Below, piece by piece: positions 37,821 to 49,095 of a stretch of 64,000 bases of DNA. Each line of letters opens with the position of its first letter. Positions within the stretch are counted from its first letter, which is position 1. The notes beneath the pieces were generated by a model. It ran no database searches, was not told where the DNA came from, and saw only the letters and a program-made list of their open reading frames with translations. The position numbers and the translations under genes were made by a program. The stretch spans positions 372,001 to 436,000 of the forward strand of contig JAYKKR010000015.1 of NCBI GenBank assembly GCA_036971615.1. Reading direction: 5' to 3'. The DNA comes from Amyloporia xantha. Lineage: Eukaryota > Basidiomycota > Agaricomycetes > Polyporales > Adustoporiaceae.

Positions 37821-38811
37821 TCAAGCCTTCTTCTGTTGCTCAGCTATCAGCTCACGCATAGGCTCTCCACTCATCTTATCCACCATCCTCTCTCCCAGAA
37901 GCTCCATCGCCCACAACATCAGCGCGTGCGGCATGTACGGCGCGTACACCCGCCACCCGCACCCGATCCTCGCCACCACCGCCTTCGCGAACGTCTCCGC
38001 GCTGGGCGTCCCCCACGTCGCGTCGCGCCGCACGCTGTTGCTCTGCACCTGGCCCACCATCAGGTACGCGAACTCCACGCCGCTGTACCCGTCCCAGAAG
38101 TGCTCGTCGTTGTCGAGGCCGCGGACCAGCGCCTTGAGGGAGCCTTTCGCCGCAGCGTAGGGCGCAAATCGCAAGGGGCTGATCTCGGCGGCCATCGAGC
38201 CGACGAATTGGACGATGACAGGGCCGCCCTTGGCCGTCGCGCGTAACTTGGGCAAGAGGGCGCGGGTGAGTAGGATGGGGAACATGGTGTTCCTTTGGAA
38301 AATGCCATGTAGCACTTCCTCCCCAAGGCCGTCGATCCTGCGATGACATTCGAAAGAGATCAGCATGTGGGGACACGTCGCAAAGGACTCGTGCGTACCT
38401 CTCCGCAGTCCAGTCCTGCCCACCGACGTTATGGAAAACAACGGTGATCTTGAGATCCTTGAATGGCTCCAACACGCGCGAGAAATCGACGTTGCGGTCT
38501 GAGGCGTCGGCGAGGAAGTAGCGGACGTCGCGTGTCCCGCCAGCTCTGATCTCCTCCGCGACCTTGCGCATTTTGTCTTCATTCCGGCCGTGCAGGATGA
38601 GACTGAAGCCCTTGTCGTAGAGCTCTTGGGCGACCGCCTTGCCGATGCCATCCGTCGCGCCGGTGACGAGCGCATACGTGGGTGGGCCGTGGAGATATTT
38701 CTGAACTGTGCTGGGGCGCAGGTAGAGCCAGACGAAATTGAGGAAGCGGTAGATGAGAGCAATCAGGAGAAAGCCTCCTGTAACTGCGAGGACTTGGACG
38801 GCGGAAGCCAT
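37821..38811 (-). CDS. Short-chain dehydrogenase/reductase, 17beta-HSD12/3-ketoacyl-CoA reductase-like (copy 1)
   Basis: Membrane-anchored SDR. The N-terminal hydrophobic segment VLAVTGGFLLIALIYRFL is followed by LHGPPTYALVTGATDGIGKA with the TGxxxGIG cofactor motif, then LILHGRNEDKMRKVAEEIRA and FHNVGG. The active-site Ser lies in QFVGSMAAEISPL, and Tyr/Lys in YAAAKGSLKALVRGLDN. One intron (about 38343-38401, GT-AG) joins TAER to IDGLGEEVLHGI. The C-terminus is RELIAEQQKKA, stop at 37821. The layout resembles very-long-chain 3-oxoacyl-CoA reductase and related ER hydroxysteroid dehydrogenases, but the substrate cannot be told from sequence. A clear paralogue sits at 60974-61959 with the intron at the same codon. 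The start lies about 160 bp from the left TIR of a mobile element. Confidence 0.9.
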
Positions 38812-38974
38812 TGCTGTGAGGTGATGGGAGCGAGATGAGAGCAGGGTCTATTATTAATACGTCTCATCTTCAAGACTTTGACTCCGCGGGCTGTTGTCGC
38901 CAAGTTCCAACGGCTGAGCCTGGCTGAGCGACTGTCGGACTAGCAAAAATGGCTTAACATGACGCCATGAACTA

Positions 38975-39230
38975 TTGCTGGTTTCAGCGCCCAAGGCGCG
39001 GCGGCCAAACGTGTACAAATTTTGGCCTGTGGCTGTTTTTTTCTAAGGCTGCGACCGCGAAACTCGAACAACTGTAGCTCGCTCATTTCTCATTGTCTCG
39101 ACCTGCTTCATAAATCAAAATTGCTCTATTTATCTGTCCGGAGGGCACCACGAAGTCCGTTCGACGAAAATCCAACTCGTTTCAAAGTTGCTTTTTCGCC
39201 GTCCACCAGCACTCAGAACGGCTCGGGCTC
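38975..39230 (+). repeat. Left terminal inverted repeat (256 bp)
   Basis: Matches 40267-40522 in reverse complement throughout, including the run of seven T residues and the distal GTCCACCAGCACTCAGAACG. Similarity stops at GGGCTC, after which the two sides differ. Confidence 0.93.
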
Positions 39231-39334
39231 CTTCTTTGTGACATGAATTCATGTTCTTTTCTCTTAGGTCTGTCTTGATAGACCTTCTCGAGGGCCCTGC
39301 ACCAGATTGGGCCTCTACGAAAGTGTGCAGCGTT

Positions 39335-39380
39335 CCGAGCCGTCTTTTTCGCCACCCACCAGCACTCAGGACGGCTTTCA
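39335..39380 (+). repeat. Diverged internal copy of the TIR inner end
   Basis: CTTTTTCGCCACCCACCAGC followed by ACTCAGGACGGCT repeats the inner end of the left TIR (about 39191-39222) in direct orientation with a few changes. Probably a partial internal duplication within the element. Confidence 0.7.
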
Positions 39381-40266
39381 CTCCCGCTCTGCAACGTGTT
39401 TCCTCATTCTTTCAGCTCAGAAGAATCTTTGTTGATCCTCTCCAGTGCACCATGTAAGATGGTAGTCACAAAATATATTTCTTGTCATCGGTACTATGTC
39501 AGAGTTGGTCAGAGCATAACATCTTGCTTCAAGGGTGACCACAGAGTTCCCTATCTGCTGAATAGCTATACTGTCGTTCATTCATCATAAATTCAATTGT
39601 ATGTACAGAAAACACAAGTCATATAGGAAAGAATCAGAACAAGCAGACAAGTGTCAGCAAGCGATGATTCACCTGACACCTCACCTGCAGCACGCATTCA
39701 ATCGGAATGGTACTGATTCTCCTGCGAGTCCTTAACCGAAATCTCTATTCAAGGATAAATACGACTGTAAAGACAAAATACATACCTTTCGAGGGGTGAA
39801 GCCTATCCTCAATTGCATCCTCCAAACCGTTGACTTCAAAACAGACCTCTGCAGCCTCAAATGAACTGAGTTCATTTGAGTAGAATATACAGTGCAATAA
39901 TTCATTATACAGAGACATTCAGATGAAAAAATAGCATGGATAAAGACACCGCACTCACCGCCAACCCAATCTCACACGGTGACAGCCCTTGTCCACGGTG
40001 CACTTTGCATCTGGCAACACACCAAATCTCCAGTCCTATTAAGTAATTTGAGTACCTTTTGGATGGTACGTTTCTATGTGATTGACGATCTCATCAATGA
40101 ACAGCCCAGAGACGTCGCACACCTCGAGCAGTGCAGGTGAAGGTGCTCCAAGTACAGCTTAGAAATTTGCACACTTTTATAAAGGGAAATATCAGTGTGG
40201 GGCTCTCAAGAGAGTTTACCAAGGCTGTCTGAAGGCAAGCGAATGAGGGTGCGAGTTGTGGAGAAA

Positions 40267-40522
40267 GAGCCCGAGCCGTTCTGAGTGCTGGTGGACGGCG
40301 AAAAAGCAACTTTGAAACGAGTTGGATTTTCGTCGAACGGACTTCGTGGTGCCCTCCGGACAGATAAATAGAGCAATTTTGATTTATGAAGCAGGTCGAG
40401 ACAATGAGAAATGAGCGAGCTACAGTTGTTCGAGTTTCGCGGTCGCAGCCTTAGAAAAAAACAGCCACAGGCCAAAATTTGTACACGTTTGGCCGCCGCG
40501 CCTTGGGCGCTGAAACCAGCAA
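40267..40522 (-). repeat. Right terminal inverted repeat (256 bp)
   Basis: Reverse complement of 38975-39230. Outer end CCAGCAA is followed by the TA target duplication at 40523-40524. Confidence 0.93.
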
Positions 40523-40610
40523 TATGTAGACGCGCGCCGATCTCACGTGCAGCTATACCAGAGCAATGTCTTGACTCTTGAGCCACTCTAGATCTGCGAT
40601 CGGTTCAGCC

Positions 40611-42067
40611 ATGGACGGCGACAGCGACCCAGGTGCACAACGACAGCCTTCTCCAAACGAACAGTCTGCCCCAGCACCCGCGCCAGCACCTATCTCCCCA
40701 CAGCCTGCCGATCGCACAGACCTGCTGGACAAAGCCCGTGCATTCCTCGGCTCACCGCAGGTCCGCCATGAGGACACCGCCGCGAAACGCAGGTTCCTTG
40801 CCGAGAAGGGGCTGCACGACGCGGAGATCGACGGCCTGCTACGGGAGCTGGTGAGTCGGTCGCGTGCATCCACAACGTCGGGTTAACGTGCGCCATCCTG
40901 GTGTCATCCAGCCGCTGCAGCCTCCGCTGATACCCCCGCGGACGTACCCACAACTACCACCGTCGAACCTGCCCAACTTGCTCATCGGCGTCGCCCGGAT
41001 CGCGAGCTGGATCGCAGGCGGGTCCGCCGCACTGCTACTGATCTACTTCGTGCGTCACCAGGTCACCCTCCGGGCGTCCATGGCGAGCCGTGCGCGCTGA
41101 CGATCACGCTTGCACCTTGCAGCGGTTCCTCTACCCTAGGATATCGCAGACATTCCAGGCGCGGCATTCCCTGCGGACGCACCAGAAGGATCTCCTGTGC
41201 AAGCTGACGGCTTCGCTGGAGTCCCTCAAGGCCACGCAAGGCGCGACGTGTGCTGTCCTCCCGCGTCCGAGTCCATATGAGGACAGTCGGTATGGCAGGT
41301 GCGAGACGCTCGACGAGGTGGTTACTGCGAGCAAGGATAAGCGGGATGTGCCCGATGTCACGCTGCTGCGCTGTGCGATTGCAGACGTGGTTGCCGGAAA
41401 CAAGACGGCGACGGCGGAGGAGGTGTTCGTCGCGCTCGAGAGGAAGCTGCCGTGGCTCAAGGAGGAGGAGGGTGCTGTAGTTCAGGTAGACGCAGCGGTC
41501 TTATTCTTATTCTCAACCGTCGTTCTGACCCTGTTATAACAGGAAAAACTCTGGGATACACTCTCCACGAGTCCGCTCTTCCACTGCGAAGAGGTCGACG
41601 ACAACTCTGTCTACTCCTACGCCGCCCCCTCGCCCCCACCCACCCCTCCCCTCCTGCGCTCCCTCGACGCCCTGAAGGCCGCCCTTCCACCACCGCCCAC
41701 CTCCGCAGAACCACCACCAACGAGCTGCTTCCAGCACACGCTGCAGGCGCTCACGGACCTCACGGGCTACATCGCGACGCAGACATACGCCGCCGTCCGT
41801 GTGCCGGGCGCACCCTTCGGCCCGCCCTTCGGCAGCGCGCCTCTAGGTGCGGAAGAGGAGGAGGTGCGGAGGGAGATCAGGGCGCTCAAGGGGCTCGTGC
41901 TGAATCGGTGCGTGGTTTGCCCATCGTGCCCGGTGGGCGATCTGTTCGAAGGGGACACTGACGTGTGTGTGTGGTTTGGCAGGCGGTCGTTCATGCCGAG
42001 TGTCCCGATGCCACCGTCTCGGTCTGGGGTGGGGTATGGTGGTATGCAGGCTGCGGCGGCGCCCTGA
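40611..42067 (+). CDS. PEX14: Peroxin-14, peroxisomal import docking protein
   Basis: Pex14 docks the receptors Pex5 and Pex7 at the peroxisomal membrane and forms part of the import pore. Start MDGDSDPGAQRQPSPNEQ. Residues 37-80 form the conserved N-terminal helical domain (RTDLLDKARAFLGSPQV, KRRFLAEKGLHDAEIDGLLR) that binds WxxxF motifs in Pex5. A Pro-rich segment PPLIPPRTYP (possible SH3 ligand for Pex13) follows, then the membrane segment IASWIAGGSAALLLIYF. Introns start at 40852, about 41049, about 41487 and about 41909, all GT-AG. The C-terminal half has weak coiled-coil character and ends YGGMQAAAAP, stop at 42067. The TIR element lies 88 bp upstream and probably displaced the original promoter spacing. 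Confidence 0.93.
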
Positions 42068-42099
42068 TGCTGTACTGTGTTGTATCAGTAGGAGCACGG

Positions 42100-42640
42100 T
42101 TTTTCGCGCAAAACGTGAATGCTTCTGAGCACGCTCATTCGGGCGCGGTGAGGCGCCGTTGCTGGACTGCGCGAGCCGCTGAGAGGTTACGCCAGGGCCC
42201 TCATATGCACATACCAACTAACGAGAGCCCTCTCCCCTACTCTGCTGCAGTCGTCCTTGGTAGGATTTATCATGTCTGCACGCCCGGTGAAGAGCGCGGT
42301 GTTGCCTGTGCCAGGCTGCATAGATTGCGGTGAAAGCTGGGATGATGGTTCCGACCGCTGCAATATACGATATTTCGCGGAGAACGTATGCGCTTCTGAG
42401 TACGCTCATTCGAGCGCGGTGAGGCACCGTTTCTGGATCGCGCAAGCCGCTGAGGGGTTATGACAGGTTCGTCATATGCACAAACCAGCTTATGAGAACC
42501 CTCTCCTCTACTCTCTACGCTCCGCTGTGGTCATCTTCGGTAGGATTTATCGTGTCTGCATGCCCGGTGAAGAGCGCAGCTTATGCTGTACAGGGATGCA
42601 GTGAAAGCTGGGACGATGGCCCGGTCCGCTGTAAACTACG
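42100..42640 (+). repeat. Diverged tandem duplication, about 270-bp unit
   Basis: Unit 1 spans about 42100-42369 and unit 2 about 42370-42640. Shared blocks include GCTTCTGAGYACGCTCATTC, GGTAGGATTTATCRTGTCTG and GTGAAAGCTGGGAYGATGG. The units carry different substitutions and small indels, so the duplication is not recent. No coding potential is evident. It starts 33 bp after the PEX14 stop. Confidence 0.85.
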
Positions 42641-43501
42641 AGGTCTGGCAGGTATCCGGGAGGATGATCTGTTGGCTATGGCGTGCTGCGCAGCGCTCAT
42701 TCGCGCTCAGTACCCAGACGAGACGCACCCGAGGACTAAACGCTATGCGAGAGCTTATGCGAGTGAGCTAGATGTCCCGCTGTGGAGCTGTTGTGGCTAG
42801 TGATGGTTTGATAATCAGGATGCAGTACAACGTTGGAGGTGTATTGTTCCAGCTGAGACATTGGAGGCTGAGCAACGTCGGCGAACGTGGTGATTAGGTA
42901 TTCTGACGTTGGACGCGAAGACGATCGCGCAAGGTAGGCGGGAGGATGCTAGAAAAGGGCAAAAGGATCCTGCGAAAAAGTGATCGGTCTGGGCCGGACG
43001 ATAGGGATAGACGCCCATATAGGAACGGGGATGAACGTTTGTAGAGAGAGGACGAACTCTATCAGGACGTCACCGACGCCGTTCTGGCGGTGCGGGGCCT
43101 GGCAGTCGCAGGTGTTGGGCGCAGCAGCGTCGGTGGTAAGTGCGCGTGCTGGTGGAGCGAGGATGCGACGCTAACGCCCCGGGTAGGACAGGATGCTTGG
43201 CAGGAAGCTATTTGTGGTAGCAACGGGGGAGGGCAGCGTATCGTATCGGGTGCTGCAGCTCAGGCCAATTTGACGTCACACCACTCTTCTCGCGTCCCTG
43301 TCTGCGTCCCTCTCAACATCCGCCCGAGATGAAGCCGGCAAGTTTCCCGGGCCTGCTCCACTCCATCTTCTCCCTCTTCACCTCCGTGCGACACCCTCCC
43401 CCGCAACGCCTCTCCGCTCCCTCGACTGCGTGTCGATACCACTTCAGCTGGCCTAGCACGCTGTCTGCTGCTCGTATCCCGCGTCCGTGTCCGCGCCCGC
43501 C
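42641..43501. other. Intergenic, upstream of SKN1/KRE6
   Basis: About 860 bp, GC-rich. It includes a CT-rich leader (about 43340-43440) shortly before the start codon at 43502. Short frames here do not resemble known proteins. A plausible promoter and 5'UTR. Confidence 0.4.
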
Positions 43502-46500
43502 ATGTCCCTCCCAGACCTCCGCCGCACGCGCACCTTCGACCGCTACCGCCCGCTGACCTCCCACAGCACCGTCGTCCCCATCTCCCCCTTCTCCTCCTCC
43601 ATCGGCAGCCGCCTCCACAGCTTTGCGAGCGTCGCCAGCAGCCCGTCTTCGTCCGCGGTGCGTATCTGCTCCCTGTATGCGCGCAACCGCCGCCTGATCC
43701 ATCCGTTCTGCAGCTCGACTCGCCCTATCTCGGCTTCGGCCGGCCTCTCTCCCTCGCCTCCATCGGTCGCGACGTGCGTGCATACACTGCGCCAGACGTC
43801 CGATACACTAACGCTTCTCGACAGTTCCCGCTCTCCGCAGACCCGGACCAGTGGAATTCATACGTGACACCAGATACCAAGGAGGCGGACGACTACTTGC
43901 ATGCGCCCGGGGCGGAAGACAGGCCGACGCGGATCCTGCGCCAAGGCCCGGTGCTCACCTGGCGCGGCCTCATCAACGTCGGCACGCTCGTCGTGCTCAT
44001 TTCCAGTCTGCTCACGCTGTTGTAAGCATATTTTTTGCATTTTTGTCTTGCGGCAGGATTCCGGGCAGGTCGGACAGTGGTGTATTTTGGGACGTTCCCA
44101 GCGGACAGCCATGTGGATGATCTGTGAGCGGCTGGCTGGTGAACTTTAGGCTATATGCTGTGAGACAGTCAACCATGGACAGTTCGGCGGTGGTGGCCTA
44201 TCTGCATTCACACGGCGCGTCGTTGGCTCTATCAGAATAGGCTGGCGCGACTATAGCAGCCCTGGTCTCGTATCTACACAGTATCTGTCGTACCCAGCCT
44301 CCGCACATGAGCCTATGCTGGCTGGGTACGAGACCAAGCGGCCGAATCATTGTGTCTTTGCAGCTAACTATTAGAGATGAGGCATGCACTGGGCTTCTGA
44401 CCCGTGGCACTCACGCCTTCGGCTCTGGGCGCTCCGCAGAGTATCTATGTACTTCTGGGCATGCGTCGAGATGGCATTACGTTCGAGCCGTGGCCGTTGC
44501 TCGACAGTAGCTTGCCAACTGGGACGCGATCGGTGTCGATGTCCCCACGGGCCACATTAGATTTTTCGACGGTTTTGGATGCTTGAGTGGCCGCTTGGGT
44601 GGGGCGGTTGATCGACAAGGAGCCCAAGCCCGACCCTTGTTTACCGCTCTATGCCGCACTCCACCATCCCGGATAAGACACCTTGATCTTTCAACCATCT
44701 TGGGTGCTGAGGGCGTTGTGAAAAGTGTCTATTACCATGGCTGGTTCTCAGACAGTTTCTCGGTCTCTCCGCGACTTTTCGTGCTACTCTCACTCTAACA
44801 CGAGACACGACTGACGCTCCTCGCATACAGCGCGGGCTACCCGGTGATCACGTATGTGCGGTCAGCACGGGAGTCGAAGCTGGGCGGATACAACATCGGC
44901 GGTATCAACGCGTCGGGGCAGGTGCCGAAGCTGCCGGGGAACTACGGGCTGATCGACGAGGACACGCCGGCGTCGGCGCACACGAAGACGTCGGTGCACG
45001 ACGGGACGGGGCTGACGCTGGTGTTCTCGGACGAGTTCAACACGGACGGGCGGACGTTCTGGCCGGGGGACGACCCGTACTGGGAGGCGGTGGACCTGCA
45101 CTACTGGGAGACGAACAACCTGGAGTGGTACGACCCGACGGCGATCACGACAAAGGACGGCAGTCTGGAGATCACGCTGAGCCAGAAGGCGACGCACGAT
45201 CTGAACTACCAGGGCGGTGCGTGAGCTACTCTTCTTCCTCGCCGGTGGTGACGCTGACGATACTTACGCGTGCACAGGGATGATGTCGACGTGGAACAAG
45301 TTCTGCTTCACAGGCGGGTACATCGAGGCGAACGTGTCGCTGCCGGGGCTGAACAACGTCGCCGGGCTGTGGCCCGCGATCTGGACGATGGGCAACCTGG
45401 GACGGGCGGGCTACGGCGCGACGCTGGAGGGGCTGTGGCCGTACACGTACGACGCGTGCGACGTGGGTACAGTCCCGAACCAAACGGTAAACGGGCAGCC
45501 CGTCGCCGCGACGGAGGGCGGGGACGTCAGCCAAGGCGGCGTGCTGTCGTTCCTGCCCGGGCAGCGTCTGAGCCGGTGTACGTGCAAGGGCGAGAGCCAC
45601 CCGGGGCCGCTGCACAGCGACGGGTCGTTCGTGGGCAGGGCGGCGCCGGAGATCGATATGTTCGAGGCGCAGATCACGGGGGCGCCGGTGACGGCGCAGG
45701 TGTCGCAGAGTGCGCAGTGGGCGGTGAGTCCTGTGCGCTTGTGATTTTGATGAGGGTGCTGACGCCGGGCTGTGGTTTCGATGTCGGGCGTTCTCGTGTA
45801 GCCGTTCAACGCGGGATATGTCTGGTACAACACGAGCGAGAACGAGGTGATCGCGGACCCGTCGATATCGATGCAGAACTCGTACACTGGCGGCGTGCTG
45901 CAGCAGGCGACGAGCGTCGTTACGGACACGGATCCGAACTGCTACGAGGGCGAGACGGGGTGCTACTCGATATACGGGTTCGAGTATGCGCCCGGATTTG
46001 ATGACGCGGTGAGTGGTTAGGCTCTGCGCGCGTGTGTTGGCCCGAGTACTGATGGATGGGTATGCAGTACATTACGTGGGTCTCGAATGATCAGGTAGCG
46101 TGGACGCTGAACGTTGCGGGTATGGCGGCAGACCCGAAGGTAGAGATCTCGGCAAGGCCTGTCTCGCAAGAGCCCATGGTACGAGCCTCATATTCTCCAC
46201 TCACGCATCTCCGATTCGCTCATGCTACCGGACAGTACATCATCATGAACCTGGGCATGTCGTACAACTTCGGACAGATCGACCTCGCGGCGATCCCGTT
46301 CCCGGTGCACCTGCGCGTGGACTATATCCGGGTGTACCAGCCAAGTGACTCGATCAACATCGGGTGCAGTCCTTCCGACTTCCCAACAGAAACATATATC
46401 AACCAGTGCGTGATGTTTCTCGTATCAAGTCGACGAGCCTTCGTATCAAGGATGATGCTGATGCGCATTGCAGATACATGGAGGCGTACACGAATCCGAA

Positions 46501-46582
46501 CTTGACGACGTGGACAGGCGATGCAGACACAGGTGGCTTCAACCAGCCATGGCCGAAGAACTCCTTCCTTGGTCAATGCTAA
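43502..46582 (+). CDS. Skn1/Kre6-type beta-1,6-glucan synthesis protein (GH16 fold)
   Basis: Type II membrane protein of the secretory pathway needed for beta-1,6-glucan in the fungal wall. Start MSLPDLRRTRTFDRYRPL. Introns join SSSA to LDSPYLGFGRPLSL and RD to FPLSADPDQWNSYV. The membrane anchor is WRGLINVGTLVVLISSLLTL. The next intron (44022-44830) is 809 bp, against 50-70 bp elsewhere. The lumenal GH16-like domain has LVFSDEFNTDGRTFWPGDDP, WETNNLEWYDPTAI, FTGGYIEANVSLPG, GLWPAIWTMGNLGRAGYG, the catalytic-type APEIDMFEAQ (E-I-D-x-F-E), and later YITWVSNDQVAWTLN and YIIMNLGMSYNFGQID. The C-terminus YTNPNLTTW and PWPKNSFLGQC is family-typical. Stop at 46582. Skn1 and Kre6 cannot be told apart here. 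Confidence 0.94.
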
Positions 46583-49095
46583 GAGGATACCAGCCGTCTC
46601 GACCCGCAGAGCGGCACATTCTGATACACATTCGCTATCCCGCACGATCGCTTTCAATCCCGCACACGCCCCCCTCTCGCCAACTTGACACTGCAAATGA
46701 CCATCACTTACCCCATACATATGCACAGGGTCTTTCTCGACGCCGATACGTGCACCGAAAACCTGGCACCACTAATACCCTTCCCGGAGGTGCCATGAAA
46801 CCCTTCACACACTCACACTACCTCTTGATCTACTCCGCAGAGAGGTTTTGAATTGCATAACGAGGAGCCGCACGGACCGGGCACAGCCCGAGGACTCTGA
46901 TTACATGAACTACACCCCCCATGGACACGAATCTCACATATCACGCATCCTCATCCTCCTGACCGTGACTCTGTACGATTTTCGATCTCTCATACTTCCC
47001 CCACGACGTCCGTTCTCTCGTTCTGTCGTTTTGTCTCTGTGCCATCTGACTTATATGTCTGTTTGTTTACCTTGTTCGTGAGACGACGGAAGCCGTATGA
47101 ATATGCAGCGCGCGGACTTGGCTTCGTCGTGTTCACTCATCCATCATGTTGATACATAGTGCACCTGGCTTGGGTGGAGCTCGAGTGCTGGTGCTCTTTC
47201 GTGAGCAGCGGTATGCGTAGTAGGTACATAGTAGTACGGTGCTGTAATGGAGTAGAATGTGAATGCATTGCAGCTCTGGAAGAGCGAGCTATCATGGAGA
47301 CAACTCGAGGGGCAGCGGATCCCGGCGAGGGATCCATTATCGGTTCAGATGACTACGGTCGCATACGGCCGTGACGGCAGCACGCCATTAGAACGTGTAG
47401 AAGCGACGCAATGTGTTGACTGCGGAACGCCAGAATCCTGGTGCTGCTGTTCTTTCCGTGTGCATGTGCCTTGTACTTTAGCACAAGAATAGACCTATGA
47501 GAGGTGGTGTGGTGGTAGCGTTGGCTTCGAATTTACACGCGTATGAGATGTAGGTGCTCATGGTTCTCAGTTACTCGTCGCTTTCTACGGAGCCAAAAGT
47601 AAAGCGACTTGACTTCAGTGATTGCGCAGGCTCAGCAGCCGGTCACAACCAACTGGTGTCCGTATTACCTTGCGCAAACATGGGTTTGTGAAAGAGGCTC
47701 GCATTGATGTATCCTGCCATTCTCAAACTCTATCATAGCGCGGACTGGTGGTGATCATATCAATGTGCGTAGTAGTTCGGTACAACAGAATTGCATATTG
47801 AACCTACCCGTTGCACAGGAGTGAAGCATGGCCTGACCTTGTAAGTACGTGGAACTGGAGCACGTAGTCATGCTCGAGCGAGCCTCCGTCGCGCCGATCG
47901 ACTTAGCTATCATGGTCGTACATCGGAGCTTGAGGAACTCGGATCGATGTGATTTACGTAGAGACTCAGATGAACTCTCTCGATGAACATGGTCTCGATA
48001 GCATTTGACGGTCATCCCGTATATAAGTTTGTAAATGATCGCTCTTCAGGATGGAAAACGCGGTGTTGTCCAGTGGACAGGGGCATACTACGATGCAGAG
48101 CACTAGAAGTATCCCAAATGACCTGTCATTTGGTTATCAATTTGCAGACGGTGTATGATGCTTACCAATCAGCTCCACTCCACTGCATCCGCAATGTTTA
48201 CCCGATCATGTGCCTGCTCGTGATTGGCTACGCGAGTGCACGCCGCCTTCTCATTGGCTGGGCCCTCTTCATGGAGTACAACACGTGATGCGCTCGCTGT
48301 CTATGTGACTGTGCCACGTGACGGACTCGCGTCGAGGATCCCTTGAGGGCGTGTCGTCGTCCTATGGTATGACGCATCTCCGCGCTATCAGCTCATTCAT
48401 CGCGGCGCGCATGACTGCAACTCGACCGCGGCATCACTCGCTCCAGGAGCGAATCGAGCAGGGGGAGAGTGTGTAAGACAGTGCGGCGGCGATGCATAGA
48501 TAGTGAGGCCGTAAATACGTTACGGAGTTGAACTTTGTATGCGCGGGAATCGAAATTAATCGGCAAATGTGTGTAGCTGAGTCGACCGTGTTCAAGGCCT
48601 CATGTGAGACCTAACGCAATCATGGCTTGAGGTCATTTGGGCTCGGGCGGGCGGAGCAGCGCCATCTCAAACCAAGTTCAAGGTGGTGGTAATTTGTTCG
48701 TGTCGCGGCACACGTGACCGTATCTCTATGTTCAATTTGAATTAGCTATGATCTGAAAAACTGATGAATGCGCACTATGGATGCGTACTATGGATGTAGA
48801 AAGCCGCGAGCGGCATCAGGAGAAAATTGCAGCTAACAACTGGAGACTTTGAGAGATTTTGACTCTGAATTGATGCGACAAGTATGAGGAGTAACAGGGG
48901 TCCAAGTATTGATGCGCCGTTCGCATCGCTGAGCGCCCGACTGCCTTGAATCGTCGCATTTCGTTCATGACTTTGTCTTTCAATTTGAATGCTTTCCTAG
49001 GGAAACCACAAGTAAAACATTATTACTGCTATTGAAGTCATACATCTTCCGTCAATCATCGTATCTGGCCTGCGTTGGCCCATTCGGGAGCCAAA
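46583..49095. other. Gene-poor 2.5-kb stretch
   Basis: No supported gene. The first few hundred bases should be the SKN1/KRE6 3'UTR. At 48165-48320 there is a cluster of CCAAT-type boxes (CCAAT 48165-48169; ATTGG 48223-48227 and 48253-48257) and two CACGTG E-boxes (48282-48287, 48315-48320), with another CACGTG at 48711-48716. This looks like regulatory DNA, possibly for an unannotated RNA or a far-upstream region of the 49.1-kb gene. Short frames throughout look random. Confidence 0.45.
48165..48320. promoter_or_regulatory. CCAAT and CACGTG motif cluster
   Basis: Three CCAAT-type pentamers and two CACGTG hexamers within 156 bp, spaced 25-60 bp apart. CCAAT is the HAP-complex site and CACGTG a bHLH site in fungi. 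The downstream target is unclear because the next recognised ATG is 776 bp away. Inference from motif density only. Confidence 0.4.

Larger units (their letters stand above)
38975..40522. mobile_element. 1,548-bp TIR element with TA target duplication, non-autonomous
   Basis: The ends TTGCTGGTTTCAGCGCCC (38975) and its reverse complement (ending 40522) are flanked on both sides by TA, matching a Tc1/mariner-type or related TA target-site duplication. The inverted repeats are 256 bp each (38975-39230 and 40267-40522) and look almost identical by eye, which suggests recent insertion. The 1,036-bp centre contains only short frames and no DDE/D transposase, so the element must have been moved in trans. 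It sits between the divergent SDR and PEX14 genes, 163 bp from the SDR ATG and 88 bp from the PEX14 ATG. Family is unassigned: long TIRs are also seen in MITE-like derivatives. Confidence 0.9.

Noticed and set aside
39230..40267. Transposase gene inside the TIR element
   Set aside because: Only short frames are present, with no DDE/D pattern or helix-turn-helix, so the element was called non-autonomous.
44263..44335. Possible tRNA or structured RNA in the long Skn1/Kre6 intron
   Set aside because: An inverted repeat is present but there is no cloverleaf, TPsiC arm or anticodon arrangement.
45270..46001. Long plus-strand frame (243 codons) overlapping the Skn1/Kre6-like gene
   Set aside because: It is a shadow of the GC-rich GH16 coding exons, with an Arg/Gly/Ala-biased composition and no family resemblance.
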